DNA of 35,872 nt from an uncultured bacterium (GCA_938040325.1 CALHXW010000251.1:1-35872); one strand, 5' to 3'; numbered from the stretch's first letter, positions 15,731 to 23,831 are shown. The notes: generated by a model not told the origin, from the sequence alone. Numbers and translations: made by a program.

Positions 15731-17053
15731 GTGCCGGCGGAAGCGGCTGAAGTGGTCCTCACCTGGCTCGGCGGCCGGCGTTTCGCGACGTCCAAGGAGC
15801 CATCCCCGTGGTGGCTGGAGCCAACGCTCGCCGACGCTGGGGTTAGCGGGCGGGACGAGGTGGTCTTTGGCAACGACCCGGCTCGCTTCATCGACAACTT
15901 CGTCACGGAAGCTCGGCTGAGCTGGGAGAGCCAGAGCACCGAGGACGTGGAGTGTGTGCTGACGACCGACTGCCCGGTGTTGGGGACCTTCAGCGTGGAG
16001 TTCTGCGCCACGCGCCGTGCGGAGCGGCCGGTGCTCGTGACGCGCTATGTCGGGCGCGACAAGGTCACGCCACGCTACCATGCCGTTCGCGAAGTCAGGC
16101 GTGCCCGACTCGCAGCGGAGCTGGCCCAGGTCTCGATTGGCCGCTTGGAAGACGAGCTCGCCGAGCGTACCGCGTTCAACTCTGCGTTTCCCGGCGTGCT
16201 GTTGCGCGTCGACACCGTGGGCCGCGTGCTTGGGCTCCAGATGGATCCAGAGGCGTTCCCCGCAGACCGCTTCATCGATGCCGTCGGGCGCACCCTCACC
16301 GAGATCCTCGGGCCTGTTGTCGGCGACCAGCTCCAGCAACAGGTCGCCCAGGCGTGCGCAACGGGCACCACGGGGCGCTCGATGTTTGAAGCCGGCGACG
16401 AGCTCGCCGGGCGGTTCCACGACGTGCGCATCAAGCCACTTGGAGTCGACAGCGCCATCGTGGCCATCGACGATGCCACCGACAGAGTCACCCGTGAGCG
16501 CAGCCTCTCGAAGCTTGCCTACAGCGACGTCCTGACCGGGGCCGCCAACCTGGCGCTCTTGCGGGCGTCGGTCACCGCAGCCGCCAACGAGCTGGCTGGA
16601 AAGCAAAACCGTCAGCGCTTTGGGCTGCTCTTCTTGGACCTCGACGGGTTCAAGGCCGTCAACGACACCTACGGACATCCGGCCGGTGATCTGGTGCTGC
16701 GGACCGTTGTCGACCGTCTTCGGGCGCATATCCGAGGCCGAGATCTTGTCGCTCGAGTGGGCGGAGACGAGTTCGTCGTGCTGATCCGGGACTGGGTGCA
16801 CGTACGCACGCTCTACGACGTCGCCGAGCGCGTTCGGGTCTCGCTCTTGGAGGGCGTCGCGTTCGAAAACCAGCAGCTGCAAATCGCCGCGAGCATCGGC
16901 ACAGCGGTCTATCCGGACGATGGCGTCACGTTCGAGTCGCTCGTCGGGGTCGCCGACACATCGATGTACCGCGCCAAGGCCCGCGGGCGCGGCATGGTCG
17001 ACTTCTCAGTCGGCATCCAGGCCGCCCTCGCGCGGGAAATCCACGACGGCTGA
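15731..17053 (+). CDS. GGDEF diguanylate cyclase
   Basis: Predicted 440 residues; GTG start 11 bases after the GTPase stop. Residues about 265-430 are a GGDEF domain that makes cyclic di-GMP from two GTP. The catalytic motif is intact (G344-G-D-E-F348). The inhibitory I-site R335-G-R-D338 lies exactly five residues before it, so product feedback is expected. The domain start is variant (Y-S-D-V-L-T-G-A-A-N-L-A-L-L, with the usual Arg replaced). Residues 1-260 show no membrane helix. They contain two regions compatible with PAS folds (about 1-115 and 140-255), but similarity is weak. With no transmembrane sensor of its own, the cyclase may be controlled by the GTPase or membrane protein encoded just upstream. 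A large inverted repeat follows the gene. Confidence 0.92.
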   Translation: MPAEAAEVVLTWLGGRRFATSKEPSPWWLEPTLADAGVSGRDEVVFGNDPARFIDNFVTEARLSWESQSTEDVECVLTTDCPVLGTFSVEFCATRRAERPVLVTRYVGRDKVTPRYHAVREVRRARLAAELAQVSIGRLEDELAERTAFNSAFPGVLLRVDTVGRVLGLQMDPEAFPADRFIDAVGRTLTEILGPVVGDQLQQQVAQACATGTTGRSMFEAGDELAGRFHDVRIKPLGVDSAIVAIDDATDRVTRERSLSKLAYSDVLTGAANLALLRASVTAAANELAGKQNRQRFGLLFLDLDGFKAVNDTYGHPAGDLVLRTVVDRLRAHIRGRDLVARVGGDEFVVLIRDWVHVRTLYDVAERVRVSLLEGVAFENQQLQIAASIGTAVYPDDGVTFESLVGVADTSMYRAKARGRGMVDFSVGIQAALAREIHDG

Positions 17054-17100
17054 CGCGAAAGGGGGCCTCACGACCACGCACACGTCGCGGGACCGAGACG

Positions 17101-17208
17101 CTATGGAGCGACCGGCTCCTTGCGTCGATGCATGCGGCGCAGCTGCCATCCGGCAACGTTTGGCAATTATTGAGCTTACATCCTGCGCATGGAGCCGGTC
17201 GCTGCTAG
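17101..17208. repeat. Long imperfect inverted repeat between convergent genes
   Basis: A perfect 13-bp inverted repeat pairs AGCGACCGGCTCC (17107-17119) with GGAGCCGGTCGCT (17191-17203). Imperfect pairing extends outward to CTA at 17101 and TAG at 17206-17208. The interior carries smaller stems such as TGCC-atcc-GGCA. It separates the plus-strand cyclase gene from the minus-strand DUF5989 gene, which ends at 17212. It could act as a two-way terminator or be a small mobile-type repeat. Confidence 0.6.
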
Positions 17209-17211
17209 GGT

Positions 17212-17487
17212 CTAAAAGAGCGTGTAGATGAACGGGGCAGCGCCGGTCCCACCGAGGATGAGGAGCACTGCCAAGAGCAGCAGCACGACCACAATCGGGA
17301 GCTGCCACCACTTCTTGTTGGCTTTGAGGTAGCCAAAGAGCTCCGTCACGAAGCTGGGTTGCGCGGTGAGCGCGGCCTGCTCGAAGGCGTGGACGGTCTC
17401 GGCGCTCTCGGCGCTGGGGTCGAGTGGCTTGAGGGCTGCCTTCTTGGGTCCGTCGACAACGTGGAGGTCGTTTGGGTTGGTGCTCAT
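17212..17487 (-). CDS. DUF5989 small membrane protein
   Basis: Predicted 91 residues. ATG 17487 was chosen because AAGGA lies just upstream; the frame extends further but without family likeness. The C-terminal half matches DUF5989: F-G-Y-L-K-A-N-K-K-W-W-Q-L-P-I-V-V-V, a single strong membrane helix, then the hallmark ending A-P-F-I-Y-T-L-F. DUF5989 genes recur beside carbamoyltransferase, SxtJ-like and SGNH hydrolase genes, exactly as here. The N-terminal 45 residues are a variable cytoplasmic tail. Function is unknown, presumably a small subunit of a membrane complex that uses or exports the carbamoylated product. This is the last gene of the minus-strand operon. Confidence 0.9.
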   Translation of the reverse strand: MSTNPNDLHVVDGPKKAALKPLDPSAESAETVHAFEQAALTAQPSFVTELFGYLKANKKWWQLPIVVVLLLLAVLLILGGTGAAPFIYTLF

Positions 17488-17542
17488 GAGTGTTCCTTGG
17501 GGCGTCAAGCGCGTGGTCTGGCCAGGCAGCGTGTTGGGTGAG

Positions 17543-17950
17543 TCAGTACTGTCGAAAGTAGTCAGCAGCCGGCCGGGGACCGTCACGCTTGGTCCAATAG
17601 GTCGCAGCCGCACGATCTGGGGCGCGCTTCATCGGGTCGTAGCCGGCAAGCCGCATCAGAAGCCCTGTCGGCGTGACCAGGAGGTAGTAGATGACGCCGA
17701 TGAGGACGGCAGATACGACCGCACCAATCGGCGCGGTGATGGCGGACAAGAGCCTGTAGACCGGACGCACGAGCTCGGGACTGAGTAGACCGACGAGGCC
17801 GATAGCGCCGAAGATGCCGCCGAGGATCAGCGCGGCGGTCGTGTGCCCGCCGCGTGAGAGCAGAAACGCCGCCAGCGACGCGAAGACGAGGCTGGTGATG
17901 GCGAAGACGCGGAGGTCTTTGGTGGTGACGTCGTTGGCGGTGGCGCTCAT
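17543..17950 (-). CDS. SxtJ-like membrane protein
   Basis: Predicted 135 residues with an AAGGA ribosome binding site before ATG 17950. Three hydrophobic segments at about 14-35, 38-60 and 68-100 suggest three membrane helices. The text L-R-V-F-A-I-T-S-L-V-F, then the final helix region Y-Y-L-L-V-T-P-T-G-L-L-M-R-L, then D-P-M-K-R and T-Y-W, is typical of the SxtJ family. That family is named for a gene in the saxitoxin cluster and found widely next to carbamoyltransferases. The biochemical role is not established. The gene lies between the carbamoyltransferase and DUF5989 genes on the same strand, with a 99-base gap upstream and a 55-base gap downstream. Confidence 0.88.
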   Translation of the reverse strand: MSATANDVTTKDLRVFAITSLVFASLAAFLLSRGGHTTAALILGGIFGAIGLVGLLSPELVRPVYRLLSAITAPIGAVVSAVLIGVIYYLLVTPTGLLMRLAGYDPMKRAPDRAAATYWTKRDGPRPAADYFRQY

Positions 17951-18049
17951 GGTCGTTTCCTTGGTGTGAGGGGGGAGGCGGGCTCGTTCTGCTGGCAGTC
18001 AACTCAAGCGCGCGGAACGCCGGGGCCAGCAGCAAGCAGATCGGTCGGG

Positions 18050-19870
18050 CTAGTCGAGCGCGAACTTCGCGAGGTGTGAGGCTCGGTCGTAGGTCGCTTG
18101 GCCTGGCTGTTCGGACTTCAGCAGCACGACGTTCTCGATGACGAGGACGTCCATGTCGGTGGCCATGAAGCAGCGATAGGCGTCCTCGGGAGTGCAGACG
18201 ATGGGCTCGCCTCGGACGTTGAAGCTGGTGTTGATGACGATGGGACAGCCGGTCTTGCGCTCGAAGGCTGAGATCAGCTCGTGGTAGCGACCATGGCGCT
18301 CGGCATCGACGCTCTGGATGCGGGCGGAGTAGTCGACGTGCGTGATGGCAGGCACTTCTGAGCGCTTTACGGCGAGTCGGTCGAGTCCGGACTTCGTCGG
18401 GTCGTCGGCGAAGCGTCGCGACGCGTGGACCCCGGCGACGAGCAGCATGTAGGGGGAGTCCTCCGTCGGGCGCGTCTCGAAGTACTCGTGGACGCGGCTG
18501 CGCAGGACCGACGGGGCAAAAGGCCGGAACGACTCGCGGAACTTGATCTTGAGGTTCATCGTCTTCTGCATCTCGGCGCTGCGTGGGTCGCCGAGGATGC
18601 TGCGGCTGCCGAGCGCGCGTGGACCAAACTCCATGCGGCCCTGCATCCACCCAACGACGTGCTCGTCGGCGAGGTGGCTCGCGATGGTCTCAGCGAGCGC
18701 GTCATCGGGCAGCTCGGTGTAGACGGCGCCGAGCGTGTCGAGGCTCTTGATGACCTCGCTCGTGTCGAACTTCGGACCCAGCAGCGAGCCGCGCTGGCTG
18801 TCGGCCACGCCAACGGTGCGAGGCTTGTCCAGCAGCTGATGCCAGATGAGCTCTGCGACGCCGAGAGCGCCACCGGCGTCGCCCGCCGCGGGTTGGATCC
18901 AGACGTTTTCGAAGGGGCCTTCGCGCAGTAGGCGGCCGTTGGACACGCAGTTGAGCGCCACGCCGCCCGCCATGCACAGGTTCGGCAGGCCGGTGACGTC
19001 GTGCACGAAGCGCCCGATGCGGAGCACGATCTCCTCGGTGACTCGCTGAATCGACGCTGCGATGTCCATGTCGTGTTGAGTCAGAGGCGACTCTGGCTTG
19101 CGCGGCGGACGGCCGAAGAGCTCATCCATCTTCTTGGAGGTCATCGTCAGACCGGCGCAGTAGTTGAAGTAGGACTGGTCGAGCCTGAAGCTGCCGTCGT
19201 CCTTGAGGTCGATGACGTGCTCGAGGATGAGGTCGGTGTACTTGGCCTCGCCGTAGGGCGCCAAGCCCATGAGCTTGTACTCGCCAGAGTTCACGCGGAA
19301 GCCGCAGAAGTACGTGAAGGCCGAGTAGAGTAGCCCAATCGAGTGGGGGAAGCGCAGCTCGTGGGTCAGCTCGATGCGGTTGCCGCGGCCTACCCCCAGG
19401 GACGCGGTTGCCCACTCGCCGACGCCGTCGACGGTGAGCAGCGCAGCCTCCTCAAAGGGCGAGGGGAAGAAGGCACTCGCGGCGTGAGACTCGTGGTGCT
19501 CGGGGAAGATGATGCGCTTTTCGTGCTGGAGCTTGCGCTTGATGATGCGCGCCAGATGGAGCTTCTGGCGAAGCCACAGCGGCATGGCGCGCGCAAATGA
19601 TGAGATACCTGCAGGCGCGTGGGCTGCGTAGGTCTCGAGCAGTCGACCAAACTTCAGCATGGGCTTGTCGTAGAAGCCGACGTAGTCGAGGTCGCGCTTG
19701 TCGAGACCGGCCTCGGCAAGGCAGTAGTTGATGGCGTTGTCTGGGAACGCGTGGTCGTGCTTGGTCCGGGTGAAGCGCTCTTCTTGAGCAGCCGCGACGA
19801 TCTCGCCGTCGACGAGCAGGGCGGCCGCCGAGTCATGGTAGAAGGCAGAGATGCCCAAGATCGCGGTCAT
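18050..19870 (-). CDS. Carbamoyltransferase (NodU/CmcH/TobZ family)
   Basis: Predicted 606 residues, full length for the family. The enzyme transfers a carbamoyl group from carbamoyl phosphate, via carbamoyl-AMP, to a hydroxyl of a sugar or natural product. The N-terminal domain opens I-L-G-I-S-A-F-Y-H-D-S-A-A-A-L. It contains the metal site H-H-E-S-H-A-A-S-A and the family phrases G-E-Y-K-L-M-G-L-A-P-Y-G and M-A-G-G-V-A-L-N-C-V-S-N. The C-terminal domain has G-R-M-E-F-G-P-R-A-L-G-S-R-S-I-L-G-D-P-R, then F-R-P-F-A-P, then N-T-S-F-N-V-R-G-E-P-I-V. No key motif is missing. The start overlaps the SGNH hydrolase stop by four bases and has AGGA upstream. The genetic context of SGNH, SxtJ and DUF5989 suggests a dedicated envelope or secreted-glycan modification; the acceptor is unknown. 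Confidence 0.96.
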   Translation of the reverse strand: MTAILGISAFYHDSAAALLVDGEIVAAAQEERFTRTKHDHAFPDNAINYCLAEAGLDKRDLDYVGFYDKPMLKFGRLLETYAAHAPAGISSFARAMPLWLRQKLHLARIIKRKLQHEKRIIFPEHHESHAASAFFPSPFEEAALLTVDGVGEWATASLGVGRGNRIELTHELRFPHSIGLLYSAFTYFCGFRVNSGEYKLMGLAPYGEAKYTDLILEHVIDLKDDGSFRLDQSYFNYCAGLTMTSKKMDELFGRPPRKPESPLTQHDMDIAASIQRVTEEIVLRIGRFVHDVTGLPNLCMAGGVALNCVSNGRLLREGPFENVWIQPAAGDAGGALGVAELIWHQLLDKPRTVGVADSQRGSLLGPKFDTSEVIKSLDTLGAVYTELPDDALAETIASHLADEHVVGWMQGRMEFGPRALGSRSILGDPRSAEMQKTMNLKIKFRESFRPFAPSVLRSRVHEYFETRPTEDSPYMLLVAGVHASRRFADDPTKSGLDRLAVKRSEVPAITHVDYSARIQSVDAERHGRYHELISAFERKTGCPIVINTSFNVRGEPIVCTPEDAYRCFMATDMDVLVIENVVLLKSEQPGQATYDRASHLAKFALD

Positions 19871-21153
19871 GGTGTTTCCTGTCGCTTGAGGTAGTCGGCC
19901 AGCGTCTGAGCGACGAGGGCGTGTGCCTGGGGGTTGTAGTGGTTGTCGTTGTCGGACACGGCGTAGTGGAGGCCGTCGACGAGGACACGCTCGAAGGCTG
20001 GCAGCAGGTCCACGACCTCGAAGCCGTTGTCGGCGGCGATGGTGCCGACGGCGTCGTGGACGTGACGCAGCGGGTACGTTCGGAAGTCGCGAAGCATCGG
20101 AAGGATGAGCAAGATGGGCGGTTGGGAAGAGCGCTCGACCGCAAGCTTGCCGAGCTCGGCGAGCCTTGGCGTTACTTGGCGGATTGCCTCGTCAAAGCTC
20201 GGCGTGTCGGCTGCCAGGCCGTCGACGTAGCGCTGGTCGTAGGCGTGCACGTCGGGCGCTTCGATGCGCTCGAGCTTGTCGCTGATAAAGCGAAGGGTGG
20301 GGAACCCGGCGCTTGCGCTCTTGAGGACCCGGCCAAGTTTTTCGCCGAAGCTGACCGGTAGCTCGAGATCGTTGGTATAGAACGCGACGATGACGCGCTC
20401 GACCTGTGGCTCGGTTGGCACTTTCTTGAGCGAGGCGATGTAGCCGGGCGGCGCGTCGCCGACAATGCCGAGGTTGAGGACATCCCCGGGCACGACGGCG
20501 TCGAGCCGGGCGCCAAAGCGCTCGTCGATACCGACGCCCTGGCCCCAGACGAAGGAATCGCCGACGATGACGATGTCGTCAGGTGTGACGGCAGCGGGGT
20601 CGACATCGCCGCGGTAGGTTGTGCCATAGGTCCGGTGGTCTGGGCCTCCGGCCATCACCGCTAGCAGGATGGCGTCGACCAGGGACACCGTCACAAGGAC
20701 TGCGCCAAATGCCATACAGGCACGCAGAGGGCGACGTCCCATGCGAGTCGCCGCAAAGCCGACGACCACGAGCGCAACGCCGCAGATGAGACGCACGAAC
20801 GGGAGGCTTGCCATGAGCCAATCCGACTGTTGAATGGCCGAGTTTGCCGGAAGTGGCAGAGTCGCAAGCGCCGTGCACGCGATGGCCGTGCCGATGAGAG
20901 CGAGGGAGCGGCGACGTATCGACCAGAGGTGCAGCGCTAGGAGCGCCGTGAGGCCGATGTTCATGGCGAAGAGCCCGGTCGAGTACCGGCCGAGCACGGC
21001 TGGAGCGTTCGACGCGGTCAGCCAGCCGCAGAGGCAGAAGACAGCGGCTGCGAGCGCCGGCAATAGCTGCGCGCGTCGCGCGATCTTCAGGCCGTCGCGA
21101 GCGGCCAATAGCTGGCGCTCCGCGACCGCAGAGGGTGCGAGTGTCGTGGACAC
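19867..21153 (-). CDS. Membrane-anchored SGNH/GDSL hydrolase
   Basis: Predicted 428 residues; GTG start with GGAGA six bases upstream. Five hydrophobic segments lie in the first 175 residues. After these comes a hydrolase domain: block I V-G-D-S-F with nucleophile Ser200, block II N-L-G, block III Y-T-N-D-L, and block V D-N-H-Y-N-P-Q-A-H near the C-terminus with the catalytic Asp/His. SGNH enzymes cut or transfer ester groups such as acetyl. With the membrane region placed first, the catalytic part is probably outside the cytoplasmic membrane. It is the first gene of the four-gene minus-strand operon and overlaps the carbamoyltransferase gene by four bases, so the enzymes are likely made together and act on the same product. 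Confidence 0.88.
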   Translation of the reverse strand: MSTTLAPSAVAERQLLAARDGLKIARRAQLLPALAAAVFCLCGWLTASNAPAVLGRYSTGLFAMNIGLTALLALHLWSIRRRSLALIGTAIACTALATLPLPANSAIQQSDWLMASLPFVRLICGVALVVVGFAATRMGRRPLRACMAFGAVLVTVSLVDAILLAVMAGGPDHRTYGTTYRGDVDPAAVTPDDIVIVGDSFVWGQGVGIDERFGARLDAVVPGDVLNLGIVGDAPPGYIASLKKVPTEPQVERVIVAFYTNDLELPVSFGEKLGRVLKSASAGFPTLRFISDKLERIEAPDVHAYDQRYVDGLAADTPSFDEAIRQVTPRLAELGKLAVERSSQPPILLILPMLRDFRTYPLRHVHDAVGTIAADNGFEVVDLLPAFERVLVDGLHYAVSDNDNHYNPQAHALVAQTLADYLKRQETP

Positions 21154-21279
21154 AGAGTTTCTCCAATGGATGCCGCGAGGCTCTGGTTGGCGATCTCGAC
21201 GGTGGGATAGCCCGCGGGGTTCATCGGGTCTGTTGTCGGGTCGGCGCTACGCGATCAAAGTATTTTCCCGAATCGCAAA

Positions 21280-21493
21280 CTAGCCCTAAAACAAGCGCTA
21301 CTTCCGGCTGCGGCATCCGATCTACGCACCACAGCGACGTCGGGGCGCTCGCTGCGCTCACTCGGACTCGACGATGCACGCATCGCCGTCGTCCGCCCGA
21401 CGCCGCTGTGATGCGCACCTCGTTCGCCTCGCTCGAAACTAGCGCTTGTTTTAGGACGAGTCGCAGCCGGAAAGAGCGCCTGTTTGGGGCTAG
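21280..21493. repeat. Inverted-repeat element of about 214 bp
   Basis: The left end (21280-21312) and right end (21462-21493) are imperfect inverted copies of about 33 bases. Both begin CTAGCCC when read inward and end CCGGCTGCG. A third inverted copy of the inner half lies at 21440-21455 (TAGCGCTTGTTTTAGG), perfectly complementary to 21285-21300. The interior is also partly self-complementary, for example around 21340 and 21410, and near the centre at about 21373-21390. It encodes nothing recognisable. It sits between the SGNH operon and the lipoprotein gene and resembles a non-autonomous mobile element (MITE) or a large palindromic repeat. No clear target duplication was seen. Confidence 0.65.
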
Positions 21494-21505
21494 GCGCGTG
21501 GATGG

Positions 21506-21540
21506 GGCAGGCTTGCGCGACGGTGTCGCCCAAGCCTGCC
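21506..21540. terminator. Strong stem-loop between minus-strand genes
   Basis: GGCAGGCTTG (21506-21515) pairs perfectly with CAAGCCTGCC (21531-21540). An inner stem GCGAC/GTCGC surrounds a three-base loop, separated from the outer stem by one C-C mismatch. It lies 48 bases past the lipoprotein stop on the minus strand. It may be a secondary terminator or a structured RNA element. Confidence 0.55.
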
Positions 21541-21560
21541 GGCCGTGTCGTTAAAACCGT

Positions 21561-21583
21561 CGCGAGCCGCATCATGGCTCGCG
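21561..21583 (-). terminator. Terminator of the minus-strand lipoprotein gene
   Basis: A perfect 8-bp stem CGCGAGCC/GGCTCGCG (21561-21568 with 21576-21583) sits just past the stop codon at 21588. Read on the minus strand it is followed after three bases by GTTTTAAC, a short T run. This fits an intrinsic terminator. Confidence 0.7.
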
Positions 21584-21587
21584 GGGG

Positions 21588-22208
21588 CTACTGGACGACT
21601 GCGCTGAAGCTGTAGCTGTCGAGGCACCAGGTGTCGCCGCCGTCGACAATGGTCGACGTGAGGTCATCGCCGAACGTCGCCTCGTAGAACACTGCGTTGG
21701 AAAGCGTTCCGGCGAATGTGCTGCCCGAGTCGCCCCAGCTGGTGATCTCGAGCGTGCCGCTCTGAGCGAGGAAGGCCTTCTCGCAGTTGGAGAGGTTCTC
21801 GTCGCAGTTCTGGCTGATCGTCAGGCAGTTGCCGCAGTCGGCAAAGTTGTCGTCGACGATGTCGTAGGTGCCCGGGCCATCCGCTCCGAGGCCCTCAACA
21901 AGCTCGAATGTCACGACGCTGACCGGCGCGCCAAGCGTGTCTTGGGCGAGGTAGCGAAACGCTCCAAACGCGGCTGCCGCGTCCTCGGCGACCGGAACGA
22001 AGCCCGTCGTGGTGCAGCCGTTCGCGGCGGTCGTGTCGACAGGAGTGGTCGTGTCGGGCGCAGTGTCATCGAGCGCCCCTGTGTCCGTGGCGCCTGTCGT
22101 GTCGGCGGCAGGCTCGTTGCTGTCACCGTCGTCGCCGCACGCGCTCATGCCGACAGCGATGAGGCCTGCGCCAATCATAACAAGGAGGGGTCGAAGTGCT
22201 TGAGTCAT
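21588..22208 (-). CDS. Small lipoprotein with cysteine-rich beta-type domain
   Basis: Predicted 206 residues. ATG 22208 was chosen because it places a lipoprotein signal first, with lipobox M-S-A-C24; the frame extends upstream without meaning. A low-complexity Asp/Thr linker (about residues 25-65) follows the anchor. The mature domain has a cysteine cluster N-F-A-D-C-G-N-C-L-T-I, then N-C-D-E-N-L-S-N-C, and a late C near G-D-T-W-C-L-D-S-Y. The motif A-Q-S-G-T-L-E-I-T-S-W and F-A-G-T-L-S-N-A-V-F-Y-E suggests a beta sandwich. Similar lipoproteins are, as I recall, repeated in genomes of Bradymonadales and other Myxococcota-like bacteria, without known function. It has its own terminator and is probably a single-gene transcript. 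Confidence 0.82.
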   Translation of the reverse strand: MTQALRPLLVMIGAGLIAVGMSACGDDGDSNEPAADTTGATDTGALDDTAPDTTTPVDTTAANGCTTTGFVPVAEDAAAAFGAFRYLAQDTLGAPVSVVTFELVEGLGADGPGTYDIVDDNFADCGNCLTISQNCDENLSNCEKAFLAQSGTLEITSWGDSGSTFAGTLSNAVFYEATFGDDLTSTIVDGGDTWCLDSYSFSAVVQ

Positions 22209-22571
22209 GCGGTTCTCGCTCTGTCTTTGCGCTCGCGCGCGCGTTTGGCCGCGCACCATGCCGTCGCGCCGTGCAGTGCGCAAGTGCGCCGTCCATCTCG
22301 CCGTTCGGGAAACGGGAACCTGCACGAGCAGGTGCAGCACGCGGGGTCGCGATGCGTATTCTACTCGCATTCTGACGGCAGCGAAGTCGCGGAAAAAACC
22401 AGTCTGACCAGATGTTTGGATGGCAGCGGTCGAACGGCGCGGGCACTGGCTTGACGTTCTTTTCAGTTACGCGCATGCCGAAACGGATGTTGCCGCAACG
22501 TGTTCCGGTCGGCAGTCTGGACGGCGAAGGTCCTACCCCACCTTCGATGTCTCTAGCTGAACGGCGCCACC
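22209..22571. other. Divergent intergenic region
   Basis: About 360 bases between a minus-strand lipoprotein gene and a plus-strand gene, so it should hold two promoters. TTGACG at 22451-22456 resembles a -35 box on the plus strand, but no matching -10 was found at 16-18 bases. A small stem CTGCAC/GTGCAG occurs at 22320-22337. No gene is supported here. Confidence 0.35.
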
Positions 22572-23744
22572 ATGCTGAACACGATACGTTTTTGTCCGTG
22601 CAACGACGAGCGCCCGGTGCTCGGCGACCACTGCCCTGAGTGCGGTGATGCCGTTGGAGACATTGCGCGGACCCCACAGCCCAAGGCCGACACACGCCAG
22701 ACCGAGCGCGTGCAGCGCAAGCGAGATCTGCGCAGGCTCTTGGCGCGCTCCGCCGTGAGGCGGCGCCGGCAACAAGCCCAGGGGCTCGTGGCGGAAGACG
22801 CGTTGCCCGCTGAGTCGTCACCGGCGGCGGTCGAGCCTGCGGCCGTTGCTCGCCTGCGGGCCGACGAGCCGATCGAGGCGGCGGACTCGGTCGCGACGCG
22901 ACACCATCAGCAGCCTGTCGATGCCGCGCCTGAACCTGCCCTGGACAGGTCCGAAGACGTGCCGCCCGCGTCCCTGGACTCGCGTGAGTTCGCAGTCGTC
23001 GGTGAGCCAGCGACCCAGCTCGCGCTTGTCGCAGATGAGTCGCTCGACGGGCTCGTCGACGAGCCGTTCGGTGACGACGAGCTCGAAGACGCACACGAGC
23101 CGATCGAGTCCGACGCCCATAGCGACACGACGGAGGCCGAGCTTGGTGAGCCAGCGCACGCCACGGTCGAGTCCGACGCCCACGGCGACCGGCACGAGCT
23201 GGGTGAGTCAGCGCCCGATGCGATCGACGGGATCGACGGGATCGACGGGATCGACGACGACGTCGAACTGCCGGTCGCTGCGGCCAAAGCGTCAACGTCG
23301 CGAGCCGAGGTCTCGCTGGTCCTGATCTCTGGCGAGGTCACCAGCGCCGCGTCGGTCTCACCCAAGCCGGTCCGGCCCCCTGTCGAGCTGTCGATCATCG
23401 CCTCCGATCCTCAGCCGAACCCGAAGGTCATCAACACCTCAAGCGGGATGCCCATCATCCCGCACGAGATGGCGTTTCCGGACGAGCCGCGTGACCCGCT
23501 CGCCGAGATGCCTGCTCTTCCGCAGTCGGCGCCCGCGTTGCCGGACCCAGCGGTGTCGCTAGCACCCGCAGCGAACACGTTCACCGAGCAGTGGGACATC
23601 GACGATGACGTGCACGACTTCGAAGACTTCGACAGCTTCGATGAGCCATACGCGCCTGGCCACGGCAACGGGAAGGTCGCCTTGTTCGTCGTAGCCGCTG
23701 CCGCAGCCTGCGTCGTCGCTGGCCTGTCGTATATGTACATGTAG
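22572..23744 (+). CDS. Zinc-ribbon protein with acidic linker and C-terminal membrane anchor
   Basis: Predicted 390 residues. The N-terminus has four cysteines spaced like a zinc ribbon (C8-P-C10, then C21-P-E-C24-G). A basic stretch near residues 45-65 (Q-R-K-R-D-L-R-R-L-L) follows. Residues about 75-355 are a long acidic, Ala/Pro/Ser-rich region of low complexity. It includes the repeated phrase E-S-D-A-H and a triple D-G-I (DNA 23224-23250, three copies of GATCGACGG). The last 23 residues are one hydrophobic helix, so the protein is likely tail-anchored in the inner membrane with the zinc ribbon in the cytoplasm. No enzyme motif is visible. Family unknown. The gene is monocistronic and convergent with the next, separated by an inverted-repeat element. 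Confidence 0.75.
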   Translation: MLNTIRFCPCNDERPVLGDHCPECGDAVGDIARTPQPKADTRQTERVQRKRDLRRLLARSAVRRRRQQAQGLVAEDALPAESSPAAVEPAAVARLRADEPIEAADSVATRHHQQPVDAAPEPALDRSEDVPPASLDSREFAVVGEPATQLALVADESLDGLVDEPFGDDELEDAHEPIESDAHSDTTEAELGEPAHATVESDAHGDRHELGESAPDAIDGIDGIDGIDDDVELPVAAAKASTSRAEVSLVLISGEVTSAASVSPKPVRPPVELSIIASDPQPNPKVINTSSGMPIIPHEMAFPDEPRDPLAEMPALPQSAPALPDPAVSLAPAANTFTEQWDIDDDVHDFEDFDSFDEPYAPGHGNGKVALFVVAAAAACVVAGLSYMYM

Positions 23745-23831
23745 GGGCCTGCGCCGGCGCCCATCATCGGAAGACGACGTGAGGCCGGGCAGCGACGACA
23801 GGAAACCACAACGCTCGTACCTCGAACGTAG

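Noticed and set aside
15434..16882. Open frame of about 480 codons on the minus strand opposite the GTPase and cyclase genes
   Set aside because: Both plus-strand genes have unmistakable family motifs; the antisense frame has none and spans their junction.
22123..23295. Arg-rich minus-strand open frame crossing the divergent promoter region
   Set aside because: It overlaps two better-supported genes and is low-complexity without motifs.
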